A stretch of 64,000 nt of DNA from Gloeobacter morelensis MG652769 (GTDB lineage: Bacteria > Cyanobacteriota > Cyanobacteriia > Gloeobacterales > Gloeobacteraceae). The position numbers and the translations under genes were made by a program. The stretch covers positions 2,542,001-2,606,000 of the forward strand of contig NZ_CP063845.1 in assembly GCF_021018745.1 (NCBI RefSeq), written 5' to 3'. This document shows, one piece after another, positions 45,470-53,401 of this stretch. How positions within the stretch are numbered: the stretch's first letter is position 1; every line of letters starts with the position of its first letter. The notes beneath the pieces were generated by a model, which saw nothing but the letters and a program-made list of their open reading frames with translations, did no database searches and was not told where the DNA came from.

Positions 45470-45639
45470 GCGGACTAGTTCAGATTTTTGGAGGTTATTT
45501 TATCGGCTACTACGCGCGCAGGTTTGCAAGAATAACCAGCCGGGTGATAGCCCAGTAGATGCTTGATGCAGCCGACTCGACAGACAAACTGCTTGTGCTA
45601 GTTTGGGCTTTTCCTATCCAGTCCAAGGGGAGCGTAGAG

Positions 45640-46680
45640 ATGGCAAGGATTCTCAGGCTGGTCTCAAACAGTGCATTCGCAGGCGAATCGGTGCCTTTGT
45701 CACAAGCTGGCCCTCCCGAAGACGGGGAATTGCTGGACGCTTACTCAAACGCGGTGACCCGCGCCGCCGAGACCGTGAGCCGCTCGGTGGTTAATATCGA
45801 CGTGCGCAAAAGCACACGGGGACGCCAGGGCAACCAGCAGACGCACGGCAACGGCTCAGGATTTTTGTTTACCCCCGACGGCTATATCCTGACCAACAGC
45901 CACGTCGTCCATGGGGCCGGCGCATTGGAGGTGACGCTGCAGGACGGTCGGCGGATGGCGGCAACCCCTGTGGGCGACGACCCCGACAGTGACCTCGCTG
46001 TCATCCGCATCGACGGGGCTAACCTCTACCCCGTCAAATTGGGCGACTCCCAGAAAGTGCGCGTCGGCCAGTTGGCCATCGCCATCGGCAGCCCCTACGG
46101 TTTTCAGTACACAGTGACCGCCGGGGTGGTCAGTGCCCTCGGCCGTTCGCTGCGCTCCGGCTCCGGGCGGCTCATCGACAACATTGTCCAGACCGACGCC
46201 GCCCTCAACCCGGGTAATTCCGGCGGACCGCTGGTCAACTCGCGCGGCGAGGTGATCGGGGTGAATTCGGCGGTTATCCTGCCGGCCCAGGGCATTTGCT
46301 TTGCAATCGCCGTCAACACCGCCAAATTCGTCGCAGGTCAGCTCATCAACGGCGGCCGGGTGCGCCGCAGCTTTATCGGCGTCGGCGGGCAGACCGTGCC
46401 GCTGCCGCGCTTCGTGGTGCGCTTTCACAATCTCGCAGTCGAAAGCGGCGTACTGGTGGTTTCCGTCGAGGCCGACAGCCCCGCTTCGCGCGCGGGCCTG
46501 CGCGAAGGGGATGTGATCGTCGAATTGGCTGGGCAAGCGGTCTCGGATATCGACGCTCTGCACCGCGCCCTGAGCGACAAGCAGGTGGGGGTGCACTCGT
46601 CGCTGACCGTCCTGCGGCGCAACGACAAGCTCAGCCTGGAGATTGTTCCGGCGGAGTCGACCGCAAAGGCTTCCCAGTAG
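45640..46680 (+). CDS. HtrA/Deg-type serine protease without a clear signal peptide
   Basis: The ATG at 45640 follows GGGGAG and gives 346 residues. The protease domain has H88 (TNSHVV), D118 (SDLAVI) and S194 (GNSGGP); a PDZ domain spans about 255-340. Unlike the other Deg protease here (36786-37973) it has no hydrophobic N-terminus, so it is predicted cytoplasmic or weakly attached. The PDZ peptide loop reads RRSFIGVGGQ. An IS remnant begins right after its stop. Confidence 0.92.
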   Translation: MARILRLVSNSAFAGESVPLSQAGPPEDGELLDAYSNAVTRAAETVSRSVVNIDVRKSTRGRQGNQQTHGNGSGFLFTPDGYILTNSHVVHGAGALEVTLQDGRRMAATPVGDDPDSDLAVIRIDGANLYPVKLGDSQKVRVGQLAIAIGSPYGFQYTVTAGVVSALGRSLRSGSGRLIDNIVQTDAALNPGNSGGPLVNSRGEVIGVNSAVILPAQGICFAIAVNTAKFVAGQLINGGRVRRSFIGVGGQTVPLPRFVVRFHNLAVESGVLVVSVEADSPASRAGLREGDVIVELAGQAVSDIDALHRALSDKQVGVHSSLTVLRRNDKLSLEIVPAESTAKASQ

Positions 46681-46682
46681 TA

Positions 46683-47155
46683 AGAGCTCATTCGCAAAGA
46701 GTGTTAAGAGAAGGTGTCCAGTCAGTACGTTTGCGCTAAGGTTCAGGCAGCCAGCCTAGATGCCAGCCGACGAACCGCAAACCCTACAAGAGCGACCTGA
46801 CAGACGAGCAGTGGGCCACCTCGAACCCCTGCTGCCAAAAGCCAAACCCGGCGGCAGGCCGCGTTCTGTCGATATGCGCGAAGTCGTCAACGCTATCGTG
46901 TACGTGCTACATACCGGCATTCAATGGGAGATGATGCCCCACGACTTACCCCCTTACGCCTGAATTCAAACGCTGGGTGGTGGAGCGGACGTTCGGCTGG
47001 CTGCTGCGCGAAAGGCGGTTGAGTAAAGACTATGAGCAGTGGCCAGAAAGCGGCGCGTCGATGATCTACCTGGCAAACATTCGACTGATCCTACGAAGAT
47101 TGACTGCTGCTCAGCCTGCTCCTGAAACTGCTTAACAACTTTACGAATCAGCTCT
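46683..47155 (+). mobile_element. Internally deleted IS5-like element
   Basis: The left end (46683-46708, AGAGCTCATTCGCAAAG...) and right end (47131-47155, ...CTTTACGAATCAGCTCT) are imperfect inverted repeats of about 25 bp, and TTAAG ends both inward. Total length is about 473 bp versus 850 or more for a full element. Possible TNA target duplications (TAA left, TGA right) are not identical. It is non-autonomous now. Confidence 0.75.
46760..47134 (+). pseudogene. Transposase remnant (IS5-type DDE), frameshifted and deleted
   Basis: The N-terminal part reads KPYKSDLTDEQWA in one frame and, after a shift, LEPLLPKAKPGGRPR and [19 protein letters not shown] in the next, typical of the DUF4096 domain of IS5-family transposases. 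The catalytic middle, including the first two acidic residues, is missing. The C-terminal end [19 protein letters not shown] follows in another frame to a stop at 47132-47134. It is inactive. Confidence 0.85.
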
Positions 47156-47599
47156 GAATCAAGTAGCAACGTGTGTCAAAACCTGGAGTTTTCCGAAGAA
47201 ATCACTTTGCGGAAATGACTTGAGAATCGCGCACGGACTTGCAAGCTTTTGGGCCGTCCAGATATCTGCGATTCGCATAAAACCACCCATCTCAACGGGG
47301 GTGCCGAGTGCAGCAGATTCTCAATCCTTGCGCTGACGGTACTGCGTCAGCTTCCGGCCGGGCGGGTTGCCGGTCTGACTCATCGGTAAGTGCCTGAATC
47401 TCTGGACCAAATGCGTGCAGTTGCGCGACTACCTACCGCAGGTTTTTGGCCAGACGCTTGCGTGGCGCAGGGTCGAGAATTCTCACGGCGTCGGTGGTGT
47501 ATTCAGGCAGGGTGCCAGCAATGGACCGCAGCAGCTAGGCCAGGGGACCAGGTGGGGTGCGGGCCAAGCAGCGGAGAAGTCTTCACCCCCAAATTTGCT
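47156..47599. other. 444-bp intergenic stretch without a recognisable gene
   Basis: No frame here shows protein-like composition over a useful length. A 7-bp hairpin GCTGACG-GTACTG-CGTCAGC is at about 47331-47352. On the minus strand a 20-codon frame starting MSQTGNPPGRKL surrounds it. The stretch lies between the IS remnant and the glutaredoxin 3' end and may be debris of a former insertion. Confidence 0.4.
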
Positions 47600-47938
47600 C
47601 TAGGCTTTGGCGCCTTCGCCCTCAAAAGCCTGATCGACGAGGGGCTTCAATTCGCCGCGGTTGTGCATTTCGATCAAAATGTCGCAGCCGCCGACAAATT
47701 CGCCGTCGACGTACACCTGGGGAATCGTCGGCCAGTTGGCGTACTCTTTGATGCCCTGGCGGATCTCAAAATCGTCGAGCACGTTGACCGCTTCAAACGG
47801 GTGACCCAGCGAAGAGAGAATCTGCACCGAGGCGGCGGAGAAACCGCACTGCGGAAACTGGGGGGTACCCTTCATAAAGATCAGCACTTTGTTATTTTTG
47901 ACAAGGGAATCAATTTTTTCGTGTGTTGACTGGGACAT
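47600..47938 (-). CDS. Monothiol glutaredoxin, CGFS (Grx4) type
   Basis: The 112-residue protein starts at ATG 47938. The active site CGFS has its cysteine at residue 31 (PQFPQCGFS), followed by [20 protein letters not shown], which forms the cis-Pro and glutathione-binding part. CGFS glutaredoxins carry [2Fe-2S] clusters with glutathione and pass them to client proteins, rather than acting mainly as reductants. The start lies 57 bp from the divergent glyoxalase II gene, so the two share a promoter region. Confidence 0.95.
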   Translation of the reverse strand: MSQSTHEKIDSLVKNNKVLIFMKGTPQFPQCGFSAASVQILSSLGHPFEAVNVLDDFEIRQGIKEYANWPTIPQVYVDGEFVGGCDILIEMHNRGELKPLVDQAFEGEGAKA

Positions 47939-47995
47939 GGTTCCAAGCTCCTGGCCGTCAATACTTGATCTTAACGCAGCAATCCAGGAGGTTCG

Positions 47996-48754
47996 ATGCT
48001 GGTCCACCGCCTCAACGCCCTGAAGGACAACTATGTGTTCGTGCTGGAGGACGCAGCGGCCAAAACGGCGGCCGTCGTCGATCCCGCCGAGGCCCGGCCG
48101 GTGCTCGAGGCGCTCGTCCGCCTCAAGCTCAAGCTCGTCGCCATCTTCAATACCCACCACCACCACGACCACGTCGGCGGCAACCGCGAACTGCTCGAAG
48201 CCTACCCCGGCATCGCGGTCTACGCTTCGCGCCGGGACCGCGGCCGCATCCCCGGCCAGACCGTCGAGCTCGAAGACGGCGACACGGTCACCTTTGCCGG
48301 GGAGCGGGCACGGGTGATCTTTGTTCCCGGTCACACCCACGGCCATATCGCTTACCACTTCCCGGGTGCTGGGCACCTCTTTTGCGGAGATACGCTCTTT
48401 GCCGGGGGCTGCGGCCGTCTGTTCGAGGGCACCGCCCGGCAGATGCAGCACTCGCTGAGCCGCCTGCGCGAACTGCCTGAGCAAACCCAAGTCTGGTGCG
48501 CCCACGAGTACACCCTGGGCAACTTGCGCTTTGCGCAGACCCTCGAACCGGACAACGCCGAACTGGCGGAGCGGCTGCGCACCGTCGAAGTGCTTCGGGC
48601 TCGAAAAATGGCGACGGTTCCCTCGACCATGGCCGCAGAGCGGGCGACCAATCCTTTCTTGCGCTGGGAAAGCCGTCAATTACAACGGGCGGCGGGGGCG
48701 ATTGAGCCGGAGGAGGTGTTTGCCCAGATCCGGGCTCTCAAGGACCGCTTTTAG
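47996..48754 (+). CDS. gloB: Hydroxyacylglutathione hydrolase (glyoxalase II)
   Basis: The 252-residue metallo-β-lactamase-fold enzyme has the metal motif THHHHDH at residues 53-59, GHTHGH near 117 and [13 protein letters not shown] near 130. The C-terminal helical part that binds glutathione is present (NPFLRWES near 220). It hydrolyses S-lactoylglutathione in methylglyoxal detoxification. AGGAGG precedes the ATG. The glutathione-linked glutaredoxin is divergent at 57 bp. Confidence 0.95.
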   Translation: MLVHRLNALKDNYVFVLEDAAAKTAAVVDPAEARPVLEALVRLKLKLVAIFNTHHHHDHVGGNRELLEAYPGIAVYASRRDRGRIPGQTVELEDGDTVTFAGERARVIFVPGHTHGHIAYHFPGAGHLFCGDTLFAGGCGRLFEGTARQMQHSLSRLRELPEQTQVWCAHEYTLGNLRFAQTLEPDNAELAERLRTVEVLRARKMATVPSTMAAERATNPFLRWESRQLQRAAGAIEPEEVFAQIRALKDRF

Positions 48755-49047
48755 TAGCGGTTGACCCGGCGGGTCAAGATCATCGCGAGGGTCTCGGCAT
48801 CGTCGAGAGCCGGTTCGCGGTGGGCCTCGCAGGGAATCACCTGGCTGGTGATGCGGATGGAGCTGCGGGAATCTTGAACGGCCACCTGCCAGCAGTGGCA
48901 GGGAACCCGATCGATAGAGCGCTCACCCTGATAAAGAAAGAGGACCGTTCCGAAGGAGGTGCAAAAAAGTTTGGCGTTGGGCACGAGTGGAACCCTCAGA
49001 GAACCCCGCTGCAAAGCGCGGGCACCGCTAATGGCCGGTTCTTTCAT
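48751..49047 (-). CDS. Hypothetical protein
   Basis: The 98-residue product ([42 protein letters not shown]) is probably β-rich and cytoplasmic. I do not recognise the family. The stop overlaps the end of gloB by four bases on the opposite strand. AT-rich sequence (49050-49075) upstream would suit a promoter. Composition and the clean upstream region favour a real gene. Confidence 0.5.
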   Translation of the reverse strand: MKEPAISGARALQRGSLRVPLVPNAKLFCTSFGTVLFLYQGERSIDRVPCHCWQVAVQDSRSSIRITSQVIPCEAHREPALDDAETLAMILTRRVNRY

Positions 49048-49186
49048 AGCATACCTTTAAATTTAAATTTCGTTACACTTTCGCCGACGGCGACCGCGAA
49101 CTCGGAGATGCCGCACAAGTTCTACCGGAGGGCAGATCACCGTTTGGCGATTGCCGGTACACTCTAGACACAGTCAGGAGCGAGCC

Positions 49187-49651
49187 ATGCCAGTCAAGAT
49201 ACGCCGGGATTTGTTGTACGCAATTCTTTCGCACATCCAGGCCCTTGAGCAGCAGGAAGTGCAGCCCAAACCGGCCATGTCCGAGCGCGACTTCGGCCAC
49301 CTCGACGCCACACCGGCCGAGATTATCGGGCACATCGATTATCTCTATCAAAAGCGCATGTACCGGGGCGATTTTGAGCCCGGCTCCTACGGCGATCGCC
49401 GCCTGGAGCACGGCGTGTTCGACGAGCGCAAGCAGGTGAGCGAAGACAACATTGTCGAGCCGCCGCCCGCCGATTCGGTCTTCGAGGAAAAAGATTATCC
49501 CGCCCCCGAGGCCGCCCCCAATGTGCGCGATGTAACCCCCATCGACGGGGCGGTGGATGTGGATAACGTGCGCCTCACCGCCGCCGGCAAAGCCGCCCTC
49601 GCCGAACTGGAGCGCGACGGCCACGCCCCGGAGCCTTCGAATCTGAGCTAG
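49187..49651 (+). CDS. Hypothetical protein, possible winged-helix pattern
   Basis: The ATG at 49187 follows AGGAG and gives 154 residues. It starts with a basic helix (VKIRRDLLYAILSHIQALEQ), has EIIGHIDYLYQKRMYRG near residue 45, and ends VRLTAAGKAALAELERDG, the pattern of a winged-helix C-terminus. The middle is acidic and Pro-rich. DNA binding is possible but not shown. Confidence 0.65.
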   Translation: MPVKIRRDLLYAILSHIQALEQQEVQPKPAMSERDFGHLDATPAEIIGHIDYLYQKRMYRGDFEPGSYGDRRLEHGVFDERKQVSEDNIVEPPPADSVFEEKDYPAPEAAPNVRDVTPIDGAVDVDNVRLTAAGKAALAELERDGHAPEPSNLS

Positions 49652-49665
49652 TCGGCCCCGGCGGG

Positions 49666-49983
49666 CTAACCGCCTCGCTCCTGCAGCTGCCTGAGTTGAT
49701 ACTCGATACGGTCGAGGCGGCTTTTGAGCGCCTCGATCTCGGTCTGGTTCGGCACGTCGTACTCTTTGAGCACCGTTTTGATCTGGCGGCGGAACTGCTC
49801 TTCGAAATTGCCCTGCTCCTCGCGCAGGCGAAAGAGCAAGTCGTCGAGAAATTCTTTGGCGTCCTCCTGGCGCAGGCGGCCGTCGCTCACCCATTCGTCG
49901 ACGGCCTGCTGAAGCCGCTCAGTAATTACGGCGGTGGCGCCGACACCCATCAACAGCAGCTGTTTGAGAACGTTGTTTTCCAT
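49666..49983 (-). CDS. Phasin-like coiled-coil protein
   Basis: The ATG at 49983 gives 105 residues. A short hydrophobic N-terminus (VLKQLLLMGVGATAV) is followed by long charged helices ending in a heptad-like coiled coil (EIEALKSRLDRIEYQLRQL). This resembles the small cyanobacterial phasin-type proteins that coat polyhydroxyalkanoate granules; a more general membrane or granule protein is possible. The start is only about 22 bases after the end of rnpB on the same strand, leaving no room for its own promoter. Confidence 0.6.
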   Translation of the reverse strand: MENNVLKQLLLMGVGATAVITERLQQAVDEWVSDGRLRQEDAKEFLDDLLFRLREEQGNFEEQFRRQIKTVLKEYDVPNQTEIEALKSRLDRIEYQLRQLQERGG

Positions 49984-50004
49984 GTGTTTCACCGATCGGT
50001 CGAG

Positions 50005-50380
50005 ATGGAGGAGCCGGACGTAAGCCGGGTTCTGTTCCACCGCAGCAGAGCTGCGGCGGGGCGGTCATCTATCTGGGACGCCGGTTGCCCGGCGCCTCAA
50101 GCGGCGTGTTGGGGGACGGTCAACGAGCAACCCACGTGTCCCCCGCCTTGCTCAGGACGGGGTTTACCGAGCCGGCACCTCTCGATGCCGCTGGTGCGCT
50201 CTTACCGCACCTTTGCACCCTTACCTGCGGGGCGCAAGCGCCCCCATCGGCGGTATGTTTCTGTGGCACTATCCTCACGCTCGCGCGCACTGGGCGTTAC
50301 CCAGCAATCCGCTCGTTGGGGAGCCCGGACTTTCCTCAGGCCGGTTGCCCGGCCCGCGACCACCGCACCAACTCCTCCAC
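50005..50380 (-). ncRNA. rnpB: RNase P RNA, bacterial type A
   Basis: On the minus strand the 5' part has GGAGGAGTTGG and GAGGAAAGTCCGGGCTCC, then GAGGATAGTGCCACAGAAA, GGTAAGGGTGCAAAGGTG, GGTAAGAGCGCACC and CGGTAAACCCC. The 3' end ACGTCCGGCTCCTCC pairs with the 5' end as helix P1. These are the conserved blocks of the ribozyme that trims tRNA 5' ends. A TAAAAT -10 element lies at 50385-50390. The exact ends are estimates. Confidence 0.93.
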
Positions 50381-50484
50381 CTCTATTTTAGGGCGGCGGT
50401 GCGGCCGGTCTGGCATCCGGCGGAGCGTTGCATCCACCCGCCAGTGGTGCATAGTAAAGAATGTGCCCAATCCCCCGATGTGCC

Positions 50485-51291
50485 ATGCTGCGTGCGATTC
50501 AGCCCGAAAAAGTCTATCCCTCGGTTCAGCGCTATCTGGAGTTGCTGTTCATGCTCACCTGGCGCAACCTCAAGGTGCGCTACCGCGGCTCGGCGCTGGG
50601 GATCTACTGGTCGCTGCTCAATCCGCTGATCATGACCGGGGTCTACACGGCCATATTCGGCACCACGTTCGCTTCTTACTACAACGATTCGCTGCTGAGC
50701 TATCTGCTCGCCGCCTTTACGGGCCTGGTGGTAATCAACTTCTTCAACATCACCACCCTCCAGGCCCTGCCGAGCGTGGTCGCCAGCGGCGCAATGCTCA
50801 ACAAAATCCGCATTCCCTTCAGCGTTCTCCCCCTTTCGCTGGTGGGTGCCAATATTTTTCAGTACGTGGTGGGTGTGCTGCCGCTTTTGGTGGTGATGAC
50901 TTTATTTATCACCGGGCAGCCCGCCCACGTGCCGCTGCTGCTTTTGCCTTCGCTGGCCCTGGCGCTGGTGGCGACCGGCATCAGCCTGATGGTGAGCGCC
51001 CTCTATGTCTTTTTTCGCGATTTGCCCTATATCTATGAATTGGTCACATTTGCGCTGTTTTTGAGCAGCCCGGTATTTTATCCGGCGGCCATCGTCCCGG
51101 ATTCTGTCAAGCCTTTTCTTGCAATTAACCCGCTCACGCCGATCATCGAAAGCCTGCGCCAATTGATCTTAGGCGGCACCGCCATCGACTGGGGTCTACT
51201 GGGTTTCGCTCTGTTGTCGGGTGGGGTGGTCTGCGGCCTCGGTTGGGTGCTGTTCCACGCCTGGTCCGATCGCTACATGGACTTGTTGTAG
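50485..51291 (+). CDS. ABC-2 permease of a polysaccharide exporter (Wzm/TagG-like)
   Basis: The protein has 268 residues from ATG 50485, or 276 from 50461. It has about six membrane helices, with the N-terminal LTWRNLKVRYRGSALGIYWSLLNP region typical of lipopolysaccharide or teichoic acid exporters and a C-terminal NPLTPIIESLRQLI loop. It partners the ATPase 48 bp downstream. The pair should move a lipid-linked glycan across the inner membrane. Confidence 0.9.
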   Translation: MLRAIQPEKVYPSVQRYLELLFMLTWRNLKVRYRGSALGIYWSLLNPLIMTGVYTAIFGTTFASYYNDSLLSYLLAAFTGLVVINFFNITTLQALPSVVASGAMLNKIRIPFSVLPLSLVGANIFQYVVGVLPLLVVMTLFITGQPAHVPLLLLPSLALALVATGISLMVSALYVFFRDLPYIYELVTFALFLSSPVFYPAAIVPDSVKPFLAINPLTPIIESLRQLILGGTAIDWGLLGFALLSGGVVCGLGWVLFHAWSDRYMDLL

Positions 51292-51339
51292 CCCGGCCAA
51301 CTGCGCTAGTCTGCCTAAAGGTTCATCCGCAACATCCCA

Positions 51340-52098
51340 TTGGAAGCCATTCGACTCAGCAACGTTTCTCTCTGGCGGCGCACCCAGGAGGAATTCTCCT
51401 ACGACCTCAAAAAAACTGTCCTGACTATTCTGGACGGTCGCTACCGCAAACCCGGCCGCAAACAGGTGCTCGCAGGCGTTGATCTGACGATCGAAAGCGG
51501 TGAGAAAGTCGGGATCGTAGGCTCGAACGGCTCGGGCAAATCGACCCTGCTCAAGGTGATCTGCGGCATTCTCAAGCCAACCACCGGCGAGGTGCACGTG
51601 CGCGGGGCGATTGCGCCCCTGATTGAACTGGGGGCGGGCTTCGACTCGGATCTGTCATTGGTCGACAACATCGTGCTCTACGGCGTGCTGCTCGGGTTCT
51701 CGCGCCGCGAGATGCGCGCTCGGGTACGGCCCATCCTCGAATTTGCTGACTTGGCCGCTTACGCCGATGTGCCGGTCAAGACGCTCTCCTCGGGGATGAC
51801 CGCCCGGCTCGGCTTTGCCATCGCCACCGACGTGCCGCCGGATATTTTGATCCTCGATGAGGTGCTCTCGGTGGGTGACGAGCGCTTCAAGACCAAGTGC
51901 CGCAGCCGACTGGAGCAGTACTGGGGAGAGAATGCGACGGTGCTGGTGGTTTCCCACGATTTGCCCTATATCGAGCAAAGCTGCGAGCGGGTGGTGTGGA
52001 TGAACGGCGGCCGGGTGATGCGCTCCGGTCCCCCCGCCGAGGTGATCGCAAGCTACCTGCACTCGATACAGACCCCCGCCGGCGCCGAGCGGGGCTGA
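51340..52098 (+). CDS. ABC ATPase of a polysaccharide exporter (Wzt/TagH-like)
   Basis: The 252-residue protein starts at TTG 51340; no ATG or GTG lies between the upstream stop and the conserved IRLSNVSLW. Marks are Walker A VGSNGSGKST near 65, GAIAPLIELGAGFDSDL typical of glycan exporters near 91, signature TLSSGM near 148 and Walker B ILILDEVLSVGD. It lacks the C-terminal carbohydrate-binding domain of some Wzt proteins. It pairs with the preceding permease. Confidence 0.9.
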   Translation: MEAIRLSNVSLWRRTQEEFSYDLKKTVLTILDGRYRKPGRKQVLAGVDLTIESGEKVGIVGSNGSGKSTLLKVICGILKPTTGEVHVRGAIAPLIELGAGFDSDLSLVDNIVLYGVLLGFSRREMRARVRPILEFADLAAYADVPVKTLSSGMTARLGFAIATDVPPDILILDEVLSVGDERFKTKCRSRLEQYWGENATVLVVSHDLPYIEQSCERVVWMNGGRVMRSGPPAEVIASYLHSIQTPAGAERG

Positions 52099-52170
52099 GG
52101 TGCCCACGAGCGCTAAGCAAATGTTTCAGGCTATGCTTTTATCTGGCCATTCGCTCCGGTCCCAGCGCGC

Positions 52171-53325
52171 ATGATTGGCAAAGTAGGCGGGGATCCCACA
52201 GCAAGAGTCCTGAAGATTGTGGACCTCTATCTGGTCTCGGAGTTGCTGCTGCCGTTTTTATTCGGGGTGGCGACGTTTGCCTCCCTGGGCATGATTGTCG
52301 GCTCGCTTTTTGAGCTGGTGCGGGCGATGCTCGACAACGGCCTGTCGGTGACGGTGGCAGCCCAGGTGTTCGCCCTGCGGCTGCCCTCAGTAATCGTCAT
52401 CACTTTTCCTACGGCGATGCTGCTCGCCACGCTCCTGGCCTACGCCCGGCTGTCCGGCGACGCCGAGACGGTGGCGATGCGCGCCTGCGGGATGAGCGTC
52501 TACCGGCTGGTGCTCCCGGCTCTGTCGGTCGGGTTGCTGGTCACTGGGGCGACTTTTATGTGCAACGAACTGGTGGTACCGGCGAGCAACGCCGAGGCCA
52601 GCCGGTTGCTCTTCCAGGCCATCGACCGCGACAAGCCCGATTTTCAGAAGGACAATATCATCTACCCCGAGTACGGGTTTGTGACGCCGCGCGACGGTCG
52701 CCCTACCTACCACACGCTGGTGCGGCTATTCTATGCCCGTCAGTTCGCCGGGGGGATCATGCGCGATCTGACGGTGCTCGATTATTCGCAAGATGCCGTC
52801 AACCAGGTAATCACCGCCGCCGCTGCGGTCTACGACAACCGCTCAGGGGCCTGGACACTCCAGGATGGCACCGTCTATGTGGTCGCCCCGGACGGTTCCT
52901 ACCGCAATGTGTTGCGCTTCAAGCGCCAGCAAGTCAAGCTCAGCGAGCGGCCCGAGCAGTTTGGGGGCGGCGCGCGTCCGGAGGATCTACCCATCGCCCA
53001 ACTGAGCGATTACATCCGCCGCCTGGAACTCTCGCAGCAGCAGGTGCGCACTTTGCAAGTCAGCCTCCAGCAGAAGTACGCCATACCGGTCACCTGCTTT
53101 GTCTTTGCACTGGTGGGCGCAACTTTGGGCCTCAGGCGGGTGCGCACCAGCAACGCCCTCGGCCTGGGGCTGAGCATCTTGATCATTTTTGGCTACTACT
53201 TGCTGATGTTTGTCTGCCAGGCCCTCGGTCAGACCGGGGTGCTCGCTCCCTGGTTGGGAGCCTGGGCACCCAATCTTGCGGTCGGTGCCCTCGGGGGGGT
53301 GCTGTTGTGGCGCACCGCCCGCTGA
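52171..53325 (+). CDS. LptF/LptG-family permease (lipopolysaccharide export)
   Basis: The 384-residue protein has six predicted membrane helices, three on each side of a periplasmic β-jellyroll (about residues 130-270). The N-terminus VDLYLVSELLLPFLFGVATF and the EYGFV and KYAIPVTCFVFALVGATLGL segments are typical. LptF/G extract lipopolysaccharide for transport to the outer membrane. Cyanobacteria often have one such gene, acting as a homodimer. It follows the glycan exporter on the same strand. Confidence 0.9.
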   Translation: MIGKVGGDPTARVLKIVDLYLVSELLLPFLFGVATFASLGMIVGSLFELVRAMLDNGLSVTVAAQVFALRLPSVIVITFPTAMLLATLLAYARLSGDAETVAMRACGMSVYRLVLPALSVGLLVTGATFMCNELVVPASNAEASRLLFQAIDRDKPDFQKDNIIYPEYGFVTPRDGRPTYHTLVRLFYARQFAGGIMRDLTVLDYSQDAVNQVITAAAAVYDNRSGAWTLQDGTVYVVAPDGSYRNVLRFKRQQVKLSERPEQFGGGARPEDLPIAQLSDYIRRLELSQQQVRTLQVSLQQKYAIPVTCFVFALVGATLGLRRVRTSNALGLGLSILIIFGYYLLMFVCQALGQTGVLAPWLGAWAPNLAVGALGGVLLWRTAR

Positions 53326-53401
53326 GGGTACGCCTGCGGCGGGTGCGCCGCCAAACGTAGTAGGATACAGGCTTTGAAAGTCCCGTGGAGGGGTATAGAC
53401 G

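Noticed and set aside
47939-48679. N-terminal extension of the glutaredoxin frame
   Set aside because: It runs antisense through gloB; the ATG at 47938 matches the normal glutaredoxin N-terminus.
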